In this document: positions 63,215 through 64,000 of the stretch, one piece after another
Position numbering within the stretch: position 1 is the first letter of the stretch
How the letters are laid out: each line of letters starts with the position of its first letter
Source: Marinobacter pelagius
GTDB lineage: Bacteria > Pseudomonadota > Gammaproteobacteria > Pseudomonadales > Oleiphilaceae
Direction of reading: 5' to 3'
Length of the DNA: 64,000 nucleotides
Assembly: GCF_003315345.1 (NCBI RefSeq)
Contig: NZ_QNRO01000005.1
Coordinates: 143,229 to 207,228, forward strand
The notes under the pieces: model-generated
The model's database searches: none
The model's input: only the letters and a program-made list of their open reading frames with translations
Told to the model about the DNA's origin: nothing
Position numbers and translations under genes: made by a program

Positions 63215-64000
63215 TTAGTTGGCGATGGAGTTAGCCCAATACTCCTGACCGGATTGCCAATACTTCAGCAAAGCCAGTTTCCGGGCCCATTTTCGGATTC
63301 GCCTCTGTAACCCAGGCATACCAAGGGATTTGAGCCGTAAAAGACGCGCCAGGATCTGCGCGATCTTCTTCATATTCTGGGCTGCGGCGGCCAATAGGCA
63401 TTGCTCACGCACCTTGGAGAGCCCTCGTAAGCGAGCGTAGCGGTGACCATGGAGCTGTTTAGCATCGGCGAACGATCGCTCCACCGTTTCCTGTCGTCGT
63501 TTGTAGAGCGCTTTGCCCCATGGGGTTAGCCGGTAACTGTCTGTTCGATCCTTGCTGTCTTGCCAGACATGCCGGGTCAGCACTTTGACGTGGTTGGCGC
63601 TGCGTGTGCATTGACTCAGCAGCGGGCAGTCTTGGCAGTGGGTCGGGTTAGACTTGTACTCCCGGTAGCCTTGGCGATTGGTGGTGGCGTAGATCAGTTT
63701 CTGGCCTTGCGGACAGCGATAGCTGTTGGTCTCGGGGTCGTAAGTGAAGGCCCGTTTAGGGAGATAACCCTTGGGTTTATTCGGTCGCCGATAGCCCATG
63801 ACCCCGTAGATACCCCGGTCTTCCAGGCCCTTACAGATACCGGCGGTGTAGTAACCCGCATCCAGTCCGACGCCCCAGACGTCGAAGCCAAAGCGCTCAC
63901 ATTGCCGATCCAGTCGATCGAGATAGGGACGGCTGTCATGCAGATTGGCTGGCGTGGCGTAGCTGTCGGTGATGATGGCGTTGCGGCCATCGACGGTTCG
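63215..64000 (-). mobile_element. Partial IS1182-type transposase, cut by the window edge
   Basis: The minus frame is open from 64000 to the TAA at 63215 (261 residues visible), although internal methionines make it look like shorter ORFs. DDE residues: D in RTVDGRN or the next T-D, D in GVGLDAGYY, and E in ETVERSFADAKQLHGHRYARLRG. A zinc-like insert with CRCPQG, CQDCPLLSQCTR (residues in the middle) is typical of IS1182-family C-terminal DDE domains (DDE_Tnp_1_6). No frameshift is seen in the visible part, so the copy may be intact. Confidence 0.88.

Noticed and set aside
1..64000. CRISPR array, tRNA, rRNA, prophage or secondary-metabolite cluster
   Set aside because: No regularly spaced repeats, no tRNA-like cloverleaf, no rRNA stretches and no phage or assembly-line genes were seen on reading both strands. 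A tRNAscan or CRISPR search was not run.

Overview
The window reads as a chromosomal segment of a GC-rich gammaproteobacterium, most probably Marinobacter or a close relative. The main evidence is gene order shared with Pseudomonas and its relatives: argH divergent from algZ-algR-hemC-hemD-hemX-hemY; lptM-lysA-dapF-DUF484-xerC; and ppx divergent from trxA, followed by rho and ubiD. Genes are dense. Only one stretch over 300 bases (27904-28273, the moaB/rho divergent region) lacks a gene. I saw no rRNA, tRNA, CRISPR array or prophage. The only mobile-element gene is a transposase cut by the right edge.

Layout. 1-4571: end of an unknown gene, a HypT-like LysR regulator with pepQ, the iron-storage pair bfd-bfr behind a Fur-like box, and a phosphomannomutase. 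4616-4727: a long inverted-repeat element. 4781-6865: outer-membrane phospholipase A, a small membrane protein and cytochrome c5. 6939-9775: a two-gene operon for a lipoprotein copper-radical oxidase (galactose/glyoxal oxidase type, active-site residues intact) and a small secreted partner. 9877-21142: rep helicase, a GGDEF-EAL protein, tex, gshA, rmf, dsbB, rsd/algQ, an FKBP lipoprotein and two small proteins of uncharacterised families. 21185-25304: the ABC-F ATPase yheS, ppx and trxA. 25389-27903: the molybdenum-cofactor genes moaB-moeA-moaD-moaE, on the minus strand between trxA and rho. 28274-32266: rho, a second long inverted repeat, ubiD and a ferredoxin-flavin reductase. A perfect 30-bp palindrome follows at 32271-32300.

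32322-46561: the haem block hemCDXY transcribed behind algZR; argH; a PAS-GGDEF-EAL protein with both domains degenerate; and the conserved lptM-lysA-dapF-DUF484-xerC run. 46555-56352: a DUF2789 protein, a BvgS-like sensor kinase without receiver domain, a small secreted protein, a 200-residue protein of unknown function translationally coupled to a PlpD-like patatin autotransporter (type Vd), a GntR/FCD regulator lacking most metal ligands, a cardiolipin synthase and an AraC regulator. 56504-56596: a 30-residue ORF with a strong ribosome-binding site and its own terminator. 56743-63042: esterase, SMP-30 protein, thioesterase, quinone oxidoreductase, NhaP-type antiporter and tcdA. 63215-64000: a partial IS1182-type transposase.

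Most of this is a conserved core: haem, lysine/arginine, glutathione, molybdenum cofactor, disulfide and redox homeostasis, stationary-phase adaptation (rmf, rsd, ppx) and envelope lipid turnover (pldA, clsA, the patatin autotransporter). The parts most worth following up are the copper-radical oxidase operon, the 30-residue ORF, the paired inverted-repeat elements, the degenerate c-di-GMP protein and the operator-like palindrome at 50081-50107. No large unknown defence or biosynthetic system is visible.
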